Shown one piece after another: positions 18,228 to 26,993 of a stretch of DNA of 64,000 nucleotides. The number at the start of each line of letters is the position of its first letter. Position 1 is the stretch's first letter. Origin of the DNA: Chryseobacterium jejuense (GTDB lineage: Bacteria > Bacteroidota > Bacteroidia > Flavobacteriales > Weeksellaceae). The position numbers and the translations under genes were made by a program. Location: positions 806,001-870,000 of the forward strand of contig NZ_FNEG01000001.1 of assembly GCF_900100075.1 (NCBI RefSeq), read 5' to 3'. Under the pieces are notes generated by a model. It was given only the letters and a program-made list of their open reading frames with translations, was not told the DNA's origin and searched no databases.

Positions 18228-19091
18228 TTATTTTGACGGTTTCAGGTTTTGTACCTCTCTTTGTAATTCTTCAATTTTTTTACCTTGTTCTTGAACAGTT
18301 TGTAATAGGATGGGAATTAATTCATTATAATTAACAGATTTATAGCCATCATTATCGGTACTCACGATGTTTGGAAGTACTTTTTCCACTTCCTGAGCAA
18401 CAAGACCATACTGAAGCTGGGCATTTCCACCTTTCTTTTTTCCGGTTTCATTCCAGAAATAAGAGACTGGTCTTAGCTTATTGATAATTTCGTGGGAAGA
18501 TTGTAAGGCTATGATATTTTGCTTCAGCCTTTCATCAGAATTGTAATCTATAGCACTGGCCTTTACGGTTCCGGCAACATCCAGTTTAGCAGAGGCAGAA
18601 GGGGAGGTTCCAATCCCTACACTGCCAGTTCCGGAAAAGACAAGGTTTTTCCCATTAAGATCTACATTTCTGGAAGCTAAAGGGGTAGTGATAGAGCCAT
18701 CTGCGGTATAAATATTAGAATTTACCCCCATACTTTCCCAATCAGTTCCATTCCAGAAATAATAACCCGGTTGCGTAATTTTTGAAACTTTTGCAGTGGG
18801 AGAAATTGGTCTGGCAGTGGCATAAATCATCAGCGATTCGGTTCCGGGCTGGATGCTTGCTGTCATCGTTTGAATCTGATCTCCGGTAAGTCTGGGAATC
18901 ATAAGACCTTCAGCCTGTGAACTGCCATCTGTTTTAGCGGTGATGTCTAAGGTAGCTTTAGGATCTGGAGTGTTCATCCCGATTCTGCCTCCGGTTTGGG
19001 AGTACATCAATGAGCTGATGGTGATGCTTCCAACAAGGCACAGTCTGAACATTGCAGAATGAGTTTTCTGCACAAAAGTAGAGTTTTGCAT
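18228..19091 (-). CDS. Exported protein with C-terminal S74 intramolecular chaperone domain
   Basis: The product is 287 residues. After an N-terminal hydrophobic signal (about 12-32, LCLVGSITISSLMYSQ), the middle holds NTPDPKATLDI and a repeat of tail-fibre style strands (GSVGIGTSPSASAKLDVAGT). The last 100 residues form a Peptidase_S74 domain: NSDERLKQNI (near 181), RPVSYFW, GLVAQEVEKVLPNIV, YNELIPILLQTVQEQGKKIE. The C-terminal coiled coil promotes trimerisation, and the SDxRLK motif holds the Ser/Asp self-cleavage site of the phage tailspike chaperone. Similar proteins are common as exported proteins in Flavobacteriia. It lies upstream of the giant surface protein on the same strand, possibly in one transcript. 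Confidence 0.82.
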   Translation of the reverse strand: MQNSTFVQKTHSAMFRLCLVGSITISSLMYSQTGGRIGMNTPDPKATLDITAKTDGSSQAEGLMIPRLTGDQIQTMTASIQPGTESLMIYATARPISPTAKVSKITQPGYYFWNGTDWESMGVNSNIYTADGSITTPLASRNVDLNGKNLVFSGTGSVGIGTSPSASAKLDVAGTVKASAIDYNSDERLKQNIIALQSSHEIINKLRPVSYFWNETGKKKGGNAQLQYGLVAQEVEKVLPNIVSTDNDGYKSVNYNELIPILLQTVQEQGKKIEELQREVQNLKPSK

Positions 19092-19132
19092 AGTTTTTTA
19101 ATTTTTTTTAGTTGGGTATATTTATTTCTTCC

Positions 19133-19669
19133 TTAGTGTGAGGGATGAAGTATATTTTTAATAATAGTTTTGGAGGTTTCAATGAGTTCGTTTGACCGAT
19201 AGAGCTGGCTGGTAAGTATAGAGCTTTCAAAGAGGAGATAAGCATGTGCTGCTACTGCTTCATTCTTAATTTCATCATTGAAGAATATTCTCAGCTTATT
19301 TTTATGATAGCGGAGAACAGAATGAATTTCCTCTTTATCAGAAGGTATTTCAGATAAGATATTCCAAAAGCTGCAGCCTCTGAAATCCTCTTTTTCATTC
19401 ATATAGATTAGGAAATCAAAAGACTTAAGGATCTTTTCTTCAGGAGTAGAAGTACTGGAGATGAATTTTTCCAATTCAGATACCCAATAATCATATCTTA
19501 TGTTGAGAAATTCAATACACAGCTCATCTTTTGACTTGAAATGCTGATAAAAGCTAGCCTTTGAAACCTTGGCTTCTTCAATAATCTGATTAATGCCGGT
19601 ACTGTTAAAACCTTGTTGATGAAACAGAAGCAAGGTCGTGTTTAATATTCTTTCGCGAGGTCGAGACAT
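19133..19669 (-). CDS. TetR/AcrR family transcriptional regulator
   Basis: The product is 178 residues. The N-terminal helix-turn-helix is clear: RERILNTTLLLFHQQGFNST, then INQIIEEAKVSKASFYQHFK (residues about 25-44), the classical TetR recognition helix with SFYQHFKSK. The C-terminal part resembles the LmrA/YxaF-type ligand domain (FRGCSFWNILSEIPS). It should repress genes until bound by a small molecule. A TACATTTG promoter element (19686-19693) and a 16-bp palindrome (19705-19720) lie before the ATG, so autoregulation is likely. No obvious target gene is adjacent; downstream is the S74 gene after 41 bp. Confidence 0.92.
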   Translation of the reverse strand: MSRPRERILNTTLLLFHQQGFNSTGINQIIEEAKVSKASFYQHFKSKDELCIEFLNIRYDYWVSELEKFISSTSTPEEKILKSFDFLIYMNEKEDFRGCSFWNILSEIPSDKEEIHSVLRYHKNKLRIFFNDEIKNEAVAAHAYLLFESSILTSQLYRSNELIETSKTIIKNILHPSH

Positions 19670-19685
19670 TCGTTGATAATTTTCA

Positions 19686-19740
19686 CAAATGTAATTAAAA
19701 AATGAACAGACTGGTATGTTTGTTAAAAAAACATATGTTT
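19686..19740 (-). promoter_or_regulatory. tetR promoter with TetR-type palindromes
   Basis: The minus strand has TACATTTG (19693-19686), 16 bp before the ATG. Just upstream lies AACAGACTGGTATGTT (19705-19720), an imperfect palindrome AACAnACnnGTnTGTT of the form bound by many TetR proteins, and then a perfect palindrome AAACATATGTTT (19729-19740). Confidence 0.55.
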
Positions 19741-19908
19741 TACTTTATTATTGATGTTAAAATGATAAAATTCAGCCATGAAATTTCAATGCTGTTCCAC
19801 TTATCCAGATTTAAATGGGATATTTTAAATTCAATAGATGATAGAATTCATAGGTGTTCTACCCATCAAATAATTGTATGATCCTGAAGATTAGAAATAG
19901 GAGAATTA

Positions 19909-20631
19909 TTATACAAACTCCATTGTATAATAAAGTTGTATAAGAAAAAACAGTAGGGTAAAGAACCATACTACATAAGGATGATAACGGAAATTTTCCT
20001 TCAGAATATGATGAAGAGCTTTGAATAATTTTATCAGCCCAATGATTGCTATAACAAAAAATATAATGAAAACAATAAAAAAGGTGTAATCCCTGGATCT
20101 ATAATTGCCAGAGCTTGCGAGCTTGTCAAGATGATCCAGATAAGATTGTACATTTACGGTCTGCCCAAGGAACATCGCTGAAAAAATCAGGATAAAAATA
20201 GGAGTAGAAGTATAAACGGTAGTATAGATAAAAGAAAAAAGTAAGGTACGGAAAGCTGCAGTATTCACTTTTTCTTTTTTATACCATAACAATACAACAC
20301 TGAATACTACTGCTGTAAAATTGTTTGTCAGGAAAATAAATAAGGCTTTTTCTAACATGCTCAATCCCTTAATCTTCGAAAGAAAATTCTGCTCTCCGCC
20401 ATAATCCATTAGAAGAACAGAAACAATCACTGAGGTATATACCGAAAGCTTAATAGGCGACAGATAATCATGAAAGCGTTCTGTTTCTTCCTTTTCCATT
20501 TCATGAATGGGCAGGTAATAGCAGCGGCGGGAGTCCTGAAACAATTTAAAAATAGTTACCGGCACCAGCAGTATCTCAATAATAATCTGAATACATAGCT
20601 TTTCAAAGCTATCAATTAATTTTTCGAACAT
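19909..20631 (-). CDS. Multi-pass membrane protein of unknown function
   Basis: The product is 240 residues. I do not recognise the family. Hydrophobic segments suggest about five membrane spans: near 12-30 (IQIIIEILLVPVTIF), 60-80 (VYTSVIVSVLLMDYG, weak), 95-120 (ALFIFLTNNFTAVVFSVVLL), 130-155 (SFIYTTVYTSTPIFILIF) and 183-235 (TFFIVFIIFFVIAIIGLI, then WFFTLLFFLIQLYY). A charged loop HEMEKEETERFHDYL lies between the first two. The overall layout resembles Yip1-like or DUF permease-like proteins, but I cannot assign one. It stands alone between TetR and the cupin-like gene. The 239-bp gap before TetR holds only that gene's operators. Confidence 0.7.
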   Translation of the reverse strand: MFEKLIDSFEKLCIQIIIEILLVPVTIFKLFQDSRRCYYLPIHEMEKEETERFHDYLSPIKLSVYTSVIVSVLLMDYGGEQNFLSKIKGLSMLEKALFIFLTNNFTAVVFSVVLLWYKKEKVNTAAFRTLLFSFIYTTVYTSTPIFILIFSAMFLGQTVNVQSYLDHLDKLASSGNYRSRDYTFFIVFIIFFVIAIIGLIKLFKALHHILKENFRYHPYVVWFFTLLFFLIQLYYTMEFV

Positions 20632-20717
20632 ATACAGGCATTAAGGGAACGGGTTCACGATGCAATTTAATCATTTTTAAATTGCATACCATATAAAACC
20701 AGTGAAGTAGATGTAAT

Positions 20718-21599
20718 TTATTTCGGAAGTCCCTTTTTCAAAGCTATATTCGCTCTTTCAACAGCTTTTCTTTCCTTCCAGTCCATATATCTTTTTTTAT
20801 ACCTTCCTTTCATGAAGTTGTCAAAATTTCTTTGAACAGCAAGATTCCATAGAGAATGTGCTTTTACAGCCCAGCTTTTATCCCATGCACGAAGAGAAAG
20901 AGAGAATGAACCATCCAGATATTTCATCCAGTGCCACCAACCGGTTGGCATGAACAGGGTATCCCCATGCTCAAGATAACATTCAATACCTTCAATACCG
21001 TCAAGGGCCGGGAATTTTTCAAAATCAGGATTGGCAATATCATAGTCTTCCAGGGCATATGTTGCATAAGGAAGCTTATACAAACGGGTTTTCCACTTAT
21101 ATTCGAAGAGAAGAACATGTTTTCTTCCGTTGAAATGAGTATGGAAGATATGTGGCATATCAATATCATAATGAAGGAACGTTACCGAACCTTTACCACC
21201 GAAGAACATACTCGGATATTTATCTAAAAATCCACCCATCAGATTCTTGGGCGGGATATAATCATCCAACAATTTAGGAGCAAACTTAATGGGATCAAAA
21301 AAGAAAATTCTAAGATCTGTAGGTTCTCTTTGAATCAGGTCAACGTATTCACCAAATGGCATTTTGGTTGTGGGAGTGTTGATGGGAGCTGCAGGATCAG
21401 CCTTAGCGCTGTCGTATAAAGGAACAACAACATCACCAACTACTTCTTTCATATACTCCATGGTCCATTTCTGATATGCAGGCCAATTTCTTGCCATGTT
21501 TTTGATTACCACTGGCTTGCGAGGCTTCAGATATTTTTCACGGAAATCTTCTTGTGAAATGTCATCTACAATATCAATTGGTTTAAGGAGTATGCCCAT
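20718..21599 (-). CDS. Cupin-like (JmjC-type) Fe(II)/2-oxoglutarate hydroxylase
   Basis: The product is 293 residues, a Cupin_8/JmjC-like protein. The entry motif EKYLKPRKPVVIKN (about 22-34) is the typical N-terminal start of the family. The iron ligands fit HxD at H143-D145 (LHYDID) and a distal His at 223 (GWWHWM). K160 (NGRKHVLLF) fits the 2-oxoglutarate-binding Lys. The signature GDTLFMPTGWWH is textbook. Such enzymes hydroxylate protein side chains or small molecules in the cytoplasm; the target here is unknown. The gene is monocistronic by context, with 86 bp to the membrane gene downstream and a 334-bp noncoding gap upstream. Confidence 0.88.
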   Translation of the reverse strand: MGILLKPIDIVDDISQEDFREKYLKPRKPVVIKNMARNWPAYQKWTMEYMKEVVGDVVVPLYDSAKADPAAPINTPTTKMPFGEYVDLIQREPTDLRIFFFDPIKFAPKLLDDYIPPKNLMGGFLDKYPSMFFGGKGSVTFLHYDIDMPHIFHTHFNGRKHVLLFEYKWKTRLYKLPYATYALEDYDIANPDFEKFPALDGIEGIECYLEHGDTLFMPTGWWHWMKYLDGSFSLSLRAWDKSWAVKAHSLWNLAVQRNFDNFMKGRYKKRYMDWKERKAVERANIALKKGLPK

Positions 21600-21933
21600 T
21601 CGTTTTAAATTATCCTGCTAAATTATTAATAATTTATGATAGTAAGTGAAAATAATTTCGTTTATCTGGAATTAATATAAATAAATAAAATAACAGGATC
21701 AGGTATTTTTTTGTAACGTCTTTATTGATAGAGTTATTTGTCTGTTTTTTGTGTAAATATATTCAATTCCAAGAAAAAATATTAGGGTATGATGAGATCA
21801 TTATTTAAAGCTTTATGAAAGCGAATAAGTAAAGCTGTTTATGCAATAATAAAAGAGAGTGCAAGAAATTCTGGATCTTGTGGAATTTATGAAATATTGA
21901 TCTTAAATTAGACCTTGGTAATTTGAAATATAA
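21600..21933. other. Noncoding AT-rich gap
   Basis: A 334-bp gap between two divergent genes. I see no RNA gene, repeat or clear TAnnTTTG promoter. It presumably holds the promoters of both flanking genes. Confidence 0.4.
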
Positions 21934-22194
21934 TTGAATGATGAGAAAAATATAATAAAGCCTTTTATTTTCAACATAATACTGCTGTCTGTATTAGCAT
22001 GTGTTTTAGGGCTTACAGACAGTGCTTTCCAGCAGGTTTATCCTTCTCATACTATTTTATCTTATGGAATTAACTCTCTGAAATACTTTCTGTTTTGGGT
22101 ACTCCCTTATTGGTGGTTCATTATCATAGTAGGTGCTGTAGTATTGACTTTTTTATATGCGGTATTTAGAAAGATAAAGAGTAATTTTGAATGA
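21934..22194 (+). CDS. Small two-pass membrane protein, unknown
   Basis: The product is 86 residues from a TTG start at 21934; there is no in-frame ATG near. Two membrane spans are visible: about 10-30 (FIFNIILLSVLACVLGL) and about 55-78 (WFIIIVGAVVLTFLYAVF), followed by a basic end RKIKSNF. I do not recognise it. It is followed after 13 bp by a soluble unknown protein gene and then by another membrane protein gene, all on the plus strand, forming a three-gene unit. The start codon is uncertain because no strong ribosome-binding site is seen. Confidence 0.55.
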   Translation: MNDEKNIIKPFIFNIILLSVLACVLGLTDSAFQQVYPSHTILSYGINSLKYFLFWVLPYWWFIIIVGAVVLTFLYAVFRKIKSNFE

Positions 22195-22207
22195 GAAATA
22201 TTAAAAT

Positions 22208-22612
22208 ATGCATTTGGAGAAAGGAAAGGTATACATTATAAACGATATCAATTCTGGAAAATTAGCTCATATGAAAGATGATGTTAAAAATCATTTTGAT
22301 ACGTACACATTCTTGAATTTTCCGGATAAGAATTCTTTAAAAATAACTAACTGTTATAAAAAATTAAAGAATCACATTATTGAAGAGGCAAAAAGAGAAA
22401 TCAGCCATATCATTGAAGAAGATTTTGGGCTAGAAGATGCTGAAAATTCTGAAAAAGCGATGATTATTTCATACCTCTTATTAAAAGAATATGATGTTCT
22501 TGCAGTGAATACGGCAGGGATGTCATTTTACTCGATAGATTATTTTAAAGAAAAGTTCACGAAAATAACAGTTTTTTTAGATCGGATATTAATATTATAT
22601 AGCGATAAATGA
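22208..22612 (+). CDS. Hypothetical soluble protein in three-gene unknown operon
   Basis: The product is 134 residues with no signal peptide or membrane span. I do not recognise it. The sequence alternates strands (GKVYIINDINSGKL, YDVLAVNTAGMSFYSIDYF) and charged helices (KKLKNHIIEEAKREISHIIE). The stop codon overlaps the start of the next gene in an ATGA arrangement (22609-22612), so translation is coupled to that membrane protein. The pairing suggests the two products act together, but the function cannot be guessed from the sequence. Confidence 0.65.
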   Translation: MHLEKGKVYIINDINSGKLAHMKDDVKNHFDTYTFLNFPDKNSLKITNCYKKLKNHIIEEAKREISHIIEEDFGLEDAENSEKAMIISYLLLKEYDVLAVNTAGMSFYSIDYFKEKFTKITVFLDRILILYSDK

Positions 22613-23118
22613 TAGTTAAAGGTTTATTATCTCAAAAGTGGTTCTACATTGTAATGATAGGTCTGTTGATCATTTTTATTCAGAATAGTAAGTTGATCCT
22701 GCATATGCACTTTACAATCAATGTGCTGCTATTCATGATTCCTTTTCTCTCCATATTTTTTTATTTATTATTAAAGGGCAGAAAAGATAAAACATACAGT
22801 TTAAAGGAAAACTTGATTGATGCCGGAGGAATTGCATTTTTTATATTGTTTATTCTGAAAATAATGATCAACTTTTATATTAAAAGCTATTCAGAAGATC
22901 AAAAGATACTAATAATGAGGCTTCCTGTTAGTAATTTGACTTCAGGCAGACAGGATCTTATCTACTTTGAGTTTGAAGGAGAGAAATACAGCCTGAGGTA
23001 TTCTAACCGAGATTTGGAAAAGCAGGATGTTATTAATAATTATAATATAGAATTAAGCTATAGCCCTTCAGTTTTTGATACCTATGTTGTTAAGAATTAT
23101 AGGATTGTACACAAATAG
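22609..23118 (+). CDS. Membrane protein with extracytoplasmic tail, unknown
   Basis: The product is 169 residues. Three hydrophobic segments appear: about 10-26 (WFYIVMIGLLIIFIQ), 34-55 (FTINVLLFMIPFLSIFFYLL) and 72-92 (AGGIAFFILFILKIMINFY). The last 75 residues form a polar beta-rich tail (YFEFEGEKYSLRYS, NIELSYSPSVFDTYVVKNY). I do not recognise the family. The gene overlaps its upstream partner by 4 bp. No terminator is evident after it. Confidence 0.65.
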   Translation: MIVKGLLSQKWFYIVMIGLLIIFIQNSKLILHMHFTINVLLFMIPFLSIFFYLLLKGRKDKTYSLKENLIDAGGIAFFILFILKIMINFYIKSYSEDQKILIMRLPVSNLTSGRQDLIYFEFEGEKYSLRYSNRDLEKQDVINNYNIELSYSPSVFDTYVVKNYRIVHK

Positions 23119-23337
23119 ATTTTTATGATTTTCCCTACGTTGAATAGACGTATAGTAGTGCCAAAAATTATTGTGATGATTATAAGGAGATATTGGAAAT
23201 AAATAAGAATGTATAAGTTTATTAAGAAACATGAGCTTGAAGCTTCCGTCATAGAAAGGAACTAGGTTGAAGCTCAAACTATGGAGAAGTATTGGATAGC
23301 AGCTACTTTTCTTAGTAGTTTTAAGAAAAAAAAAATA

Positions 23338-23610
23338 ATGCAAGAAGAAGTATATCTATTTATTGGAAATGAAGCTAAATTTCCATCCGGTGTTTTTACA
23401 ACTATAGAAAATGCAAAACAATGGATCGAAAAATATTCTTTAAGCGGAATAGTAAACAAATATCCTTTAGATGAAGGACTTTATGACTGGGCGATAAAAA
23501 AAGATTTTTTTACAGCTAAAAATGAGCATCAGAAAGGGGCAAAGTTTATTCAAAGATTTACAAGTGCATCAATGGATCATTGGCATTTTGAAAATGGTCA
23601 ACAGGTATAA
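23338..23610 (+). CDS. DUF7710-like small protein
   Basis: The product is 90 residues from the ATG at 23338. The reading frame stays open to an ATG at 23281, but the conserved-looking part begins at EEVYLFIGNEAKFPSGVF, so the shorter start is preferred. The sequence VYLFxGxxAxFPSGVF, a WIEKYSLSGIV segment, and YPLDEGLYDWAI match my memory of the DUF7710 family, small cytoplasmic proteins of unknown function often found in polymorphic-toxin/immunity neighbourhoods. It stands alone here between an unknown operon and the M1 aminopeptidase. The family call is from memory and moderate in certainty. Confidence 0.6.
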   Translation: MQEEVYLFIGNEAKFPSGVFTTIENAKQWIEKYSLSGIVNKYPLDEGLYDWAIKKDFFTAKNEHQKGAKFIQRFTSASMDHWHFENGQQV

Positions 23611-23623
23611 CCGAATATAATGT

Positions 23624-23653
23624 TTTGCATCACAATCCCAATTCTTATATTTG
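23624..23653 (+). promoter_or_regulatory. Bacteroidota promoter (TTTG-N18-TATATTTG) of the M1 aminopeptidase gene
   Basis: TTTG at 23624-23627 and TATATTTG at 23646-23653 are separated by 18 bp, an excellent match to the consensus. The ATG of the gene begins at 23658, only 5 bp after the -7 box, implying an almost leaderless transcript. Confidence 0.7.
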
Positions 23654-23657
23654 ATGT

Positions 23658-26228
23658 ATGAAAAAAGTACGTCTGTTAGCATTATTTTTAGTTGTTTTCA
23701 ATACAGGTTACCATGCACAAATGAAATCTTTGCCCAAGATTGAATCTGGGGTTTCGTATGAGCTGGCTCAGTTTAGAAAAAGTACATTAAGTGAGATTAA
23801 ATATGAACTCAGTCTGAAAATTCCTGAAAACAAGTCGGAAAGGATTTCCGGAGCTGAAGTTCTTCGTTTTCAATATAAAAAACAAAACGAATCTCCTTTG
23901 CTGATTGATTTTAAAGAAGATCCTTCATCACTTTTATCCGTATCAGTGAACGGGCAGGTGATAAAACAGGTATTGGAAAATGAACATGTGGTTATTGATG
24001 CCCAATACTTAAAATCAGGATCCAATCAGATTAACTTTAATTTTTTAGCAGGAAATGGTGCGCTGAACAGACGTGACGGATACCTATATGCTCTATTTGT
24101 ACCGGATCGTGCCAGAACCATGTTTCCATGTTTTGACCAGCCTAATCTGAAGGCTAATTATTCTCTAACGTTAACTATTCCTGAAAAATGGAGTGCAATA
24201 TCCAATGGGAAACTGAATGATACCACTGTAGAACAAGGACAAAAGACGTTGAAGTTCAATCAGTCAGACCTGATTCCTACCTATCTGTTTTCTTTTGCGG
24301 CCGGAGATTTTAAAAATCATACGGAGAAAATCAGTCAGCAGGATTCCAGAATCCTATACCGTGAAACCGATACTGCAAAAATTAAGAACAGCATGGACTC
24401 TATTTTCACGCTGTATCGTAATTCTCTTGCTTATTATGAAAAATGGACAGGCATCAAACATCCTTTCCAAAAGCACGGAATGGCGGCTATTCCGGATTTC
24501 CAATTCGGGGGAATGGAACACCCTGGTACTATATTATTTCAAAATTCTACGTTATTTTTAGATAAAAATGCGACACAAAACCAGCTGAATAACCGTTCCA
24601 ATTTAATTGCCCATGAAGTAGCTCATCTTTGGTTTGGAGATCTGGTAACAATGGATTGGTTTAACGATGTTTGGATGAAAGAAGTTTTTGCCAATTTTAT
24701 GGCAGATAAAAGTACCGGAGCATCTTCAGATAGAAGTATTTATGATCTGAAATTTTTAACTACTCATTTCCCTGCAGCTTATTCTGTAGACCGTACATTG
24801 GGAGCGAATCCTATCCGTCAGATTTTGGATAATCTGCAGAACGCAGGAATGATGTATGGCCCAATTATTTATAACAAAGCTCCGATTATGATGCGACAGC
24901 TGGAATTATTGATCGGAGAGGAGGATTTCAAAAAAGGAGTAAGTGAATACCTTACAAAATATGAATATAATAATGCAAGTTGGCCGGATCTTATTGCTAT
25001 CCTTGATAAGCATACCCCAAAAGATCTGCAAAGCTGGAATAAAGTATGGGTGAATGACCCCGGGAGACCTACTATTGATTATAATGTAAAATATAAAGGT
25101 GACAAAATAGAACGATTTACCATTGTTCAAAAGCCGGAATATGGAAAAGAACAAAAATTGTGGCCGCAGGAATTTGAAATCAGCCTTTTTTATGCCGACA
25201 AAATTGAAAAAGTAAAGGTAAAACTGGATGGTAAGCAACAGGAAATTTCAGAATTAAAAGGAAAAGCAAAACCTCTGTTTATCTTACAAAATTCCTCTGG
25301 AATAGGATATGGAGTATTTAAAACAGACAGAACAGTCATATCAAACTTTGCTTTGATAAAAGATCCTATCAACCGTGCCAGCGCCTATATTTCGTTATAT
25401 GAAAATATGTTGAACAGTTCCGGAGTTGAAACGCAGGAAGTATTGAGTTTCTTTACAGAACAGCTCCCTAAAGAAACTACAGAACTGAATCTTCGTTTGA
25501 TTACAGGTTATATTTCTTCTATGTACTGGAATTTCCTATCTGAAAATACCAGACTGAAGGAATCCGGAAATTTGGAAGACAGGCTATGGAAAGCATTACA
25601 GGTGCAGACGGCAAAAAATAACAAAAAGATTATATTTGATGGTTACCAGAGTATTTTCCAGTCTAAACAGGCATATGATAATCTGTACACGATCTGGAAG
25701 TCTCAGACGCCACCACAAGGAGTATCACTTAATGATGAAGACTTCACCAACCTTGCTCTTGCGCTGTCATTAAGAAATTCAAATAATAACGAATTGTTGC
25801 AGGAACAGCTGACAAGAATTAAAAATCCGGATCGGGTAAATCGTTTTAAAATTATTATGCAGGCTGCTTCATCAGATCAGAAAGTGCGTGACGACTTCTT
25901 CCAGGGATTGATGCAAAAATCAAACAGAGCTAATGAATCCGCTGTTGGTTCAGCATTGGGCTATCTGCATCATCCATTAAGACAAAAGACTTCTATCCAC
26001 TATCTTCCTAAATCTTTGGAGATTTTACAGGAAATTCAGAAAACCGGAGATATATTTTTCCCGGATAACTGGCTTCGTTCTACGTTCAGCAGCTATCAGG
26101 ATCCAAAAGCTCTTGAAGTGGTGAATCAGTTTCTTCTGAAAAACCCTGATTATAATGCTATTTTGAAAAATAAAATTCTACAGGCTACAGATAACTTGAG
26201 AAGAGCTCAGGAATTAATAAAGAAATAG
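23658..26228 (+). CDS. M1 family aminopeptidase, exported
   Basis: The product is 856 residues. A Sec signal peptide (1-20, MKKVRLLALFLVVFNTGYHA) directs export. The exopeptidase loop reads GGMEHPG (near 284-290), a variant of the GAMEN motif. The zinc site HEVAHLWFGD (near 319-328) supplies HExxH, and the third ligand Glu is in VWMKEVFANF near 342. The catalytic Tyr-containing part and a long helical C-terminal domain follow (to LRRAQELIKK). It should cleave N-terminal residues from peptides in the periplasm or outside the cell. The start is fixed by the signal peptide although the promoter's -7 box ends just 4 bp before it. Confidence 0.92.
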   Translation: MKKVRLLALFLVVFNTGYHAQMKSLPKIESGVSYELAQFRKSTLSEIKYELSLKIPENKSERISGAEVLRFQYKKQNESPLLIDFKEDPSSLLSVSVNGQVIKQVLENEHVVIDAQYLKSGSNQINFNFLAGNGALNRRDGYLYALFVPDRARTMFPCFDQPNLKANYSLTLTIPEKWSAISNGKLNDTTVEQGQKTLKFNQSDLIPTYLFSFAAGDFKNHTEKISQQDSRILYRETDTAKIKNSMDSIFTLYRNSLAYYEKWTGIKHPFQKHGMAAIPDFQFGGMEHPGTILFQNSTLFLDKNATQNQLNNRSNLIAHEVAHLWFGDLVTMDWFNDVWMKEVFANFMADKSTGASSDRSIYDLKFLTTHFPAAYSVDRTLGANPIRQILDNLQNAGMMYGPIIYNKAPIMMRQLELLIGEEDFKKGVSEYLTKYEYNNASWPDLIAILDKHTPKDLQSWNKVWVNDPGRPTIDYNVKYKGDKIERFTIVQKPEYGKEQKLWPQEFEISLFYADKIEKVKVKLDGKQQEISELKGKAKPLFILQNSSGIGYGVFKTDRTVISNFALIKDPINRASAYISLYENMLNSSGVETQEVLSFFTEQLPKETTELNLRLITGYISSMYWNFLSENTRLKESGNLEDRLWKALQVQTAKNNKKIIFDGYQSIFQSKQAYDNLYTIWKSQTPPQGVSLNDEDFTNLALALSLRNSNNNELLQEQLTRIKNPDRVNRFKIIMQAASSDQKVRDDFFQGLMQKSNRANESAVGSALGYLHHPLRQKTSIHYLPKSLEILQEIQKTGDIFFPDNWLRSTFSSYQDPKALEVVNQFLLKNPDYNAILKNKILQATDNLRRAQELIKK

Positions 26229-26255
26229 AAACGTATTCATTAAGAGAAAAACAAG

Positions 26256-26903
26256 ATGAAGTATTATGCAGATGTAAATAATGATTACTTAGCAAAATAT
26301 CTTGATTCCGGGATATTGGACCAATTTACAAGTTCATGGTTCTTTTATGAAAAAAATGAAGAATTCAGGCTTGAAGAATTATTGGATGCAGAAGGAAATG
26401 TTTTCTCTTTTTTATGGGAATACTCAGATGATTCTTTGTTAGAAAAGATAGATCAGTGGAAGAGAGCCTTGAAAAGAAATCATATTGAGTTTTCTTCAGA
26501 TGTGAAAATCCGTCACCAAGACTACTTATTTTCAGAAAAGAAAGTGTATCTAGATATCGTTAAAACTGATTTTAAAGGCGCTGATGAAGCATTTAATGAC
26601 TTTTCTGCATTTAATATTGCCAGAAATTTAACCCAGTTTATTGTTGATGAAAACATGCAGATAGATGATCTGAATTTAAGTTTTCTTGACGTTGATGATC
26701 CTTCAATCCGATTTACAAACTGTATAAAAATGACAGATTCCAAATGGCTACGAGCCATTGTTCTAAATGGATATCATCACAGAGGAGATCTGATAAAAGT
26801 ATTCATTCACAAAAAGGATGATCGTTTCTTACCTGAAGAGAATCAACTTAAGTATGAGGTTTTTGAAAATATATATGTAGCCAATTCTCTTTGCTGGAAG
26901 TAG
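26256..26903 (+). CDS. Hypothetical protein, unknown family
   Basis: The product is 215 residues with no signal peptide or membrane segment. I do not recognise it. It is acidic, with an N-terminal YYADVNNDYLAKYLDSG and a tail rich in aromatic residues (VFENIYVANSLCWK). It starts 27 bp after the aminopeptidase stop codon on the same strand, so it may be read from the same transcript, and it ends at a terminator at 26932-26956. The context gives no functional clue beyond possible co-expression with the protease. Confidence 0.65.
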   Translation: MKYYADVNNDYLAKYLDSGILDQFTSSWFFYEKNEEFRLEELLDAEGNVFSFLWEYSDDSLLEKIDQWKRALKRNHIEFSSDVKIRHQDYLFSEKKVYLDIVKTDFKGADEAFNDFSAFNIARNLTQFIVDENMQIDDLNLSFLDVDDPSIRFTNCIKMTDSKWLRAIVLNGYHHRGDLIKVFIHKKDDRFLPEENQLKYEVFENIYVANSLCWK

Positions 26904-26931
26904 TTTTTTGTATTTAATGTATAATACTGCT

Positions 26932-26956
26932 TGGGAGCAAAGTCCTCCCATTTTTC
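26932..26956 (+). terminator. Hairpin with T-run after 26903
   Basis: TGGGAG (26932-26937), loop CAAAGTC, CTCCCA (26945-26950), then TTTTTC. It lies between the hypothetical gene and putP. Confidence 0.65.
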
Positions 26957-26993
26957 AAAAAATGGTTATCTTCGGCTTCATAAAAAAAATGAT

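Noticed and set aside
26931..26993. TTG start extending putP by 21 residues.
   Set aside because: The extension covers a terminator hairpin and lacks hydrophobic or family sequence.
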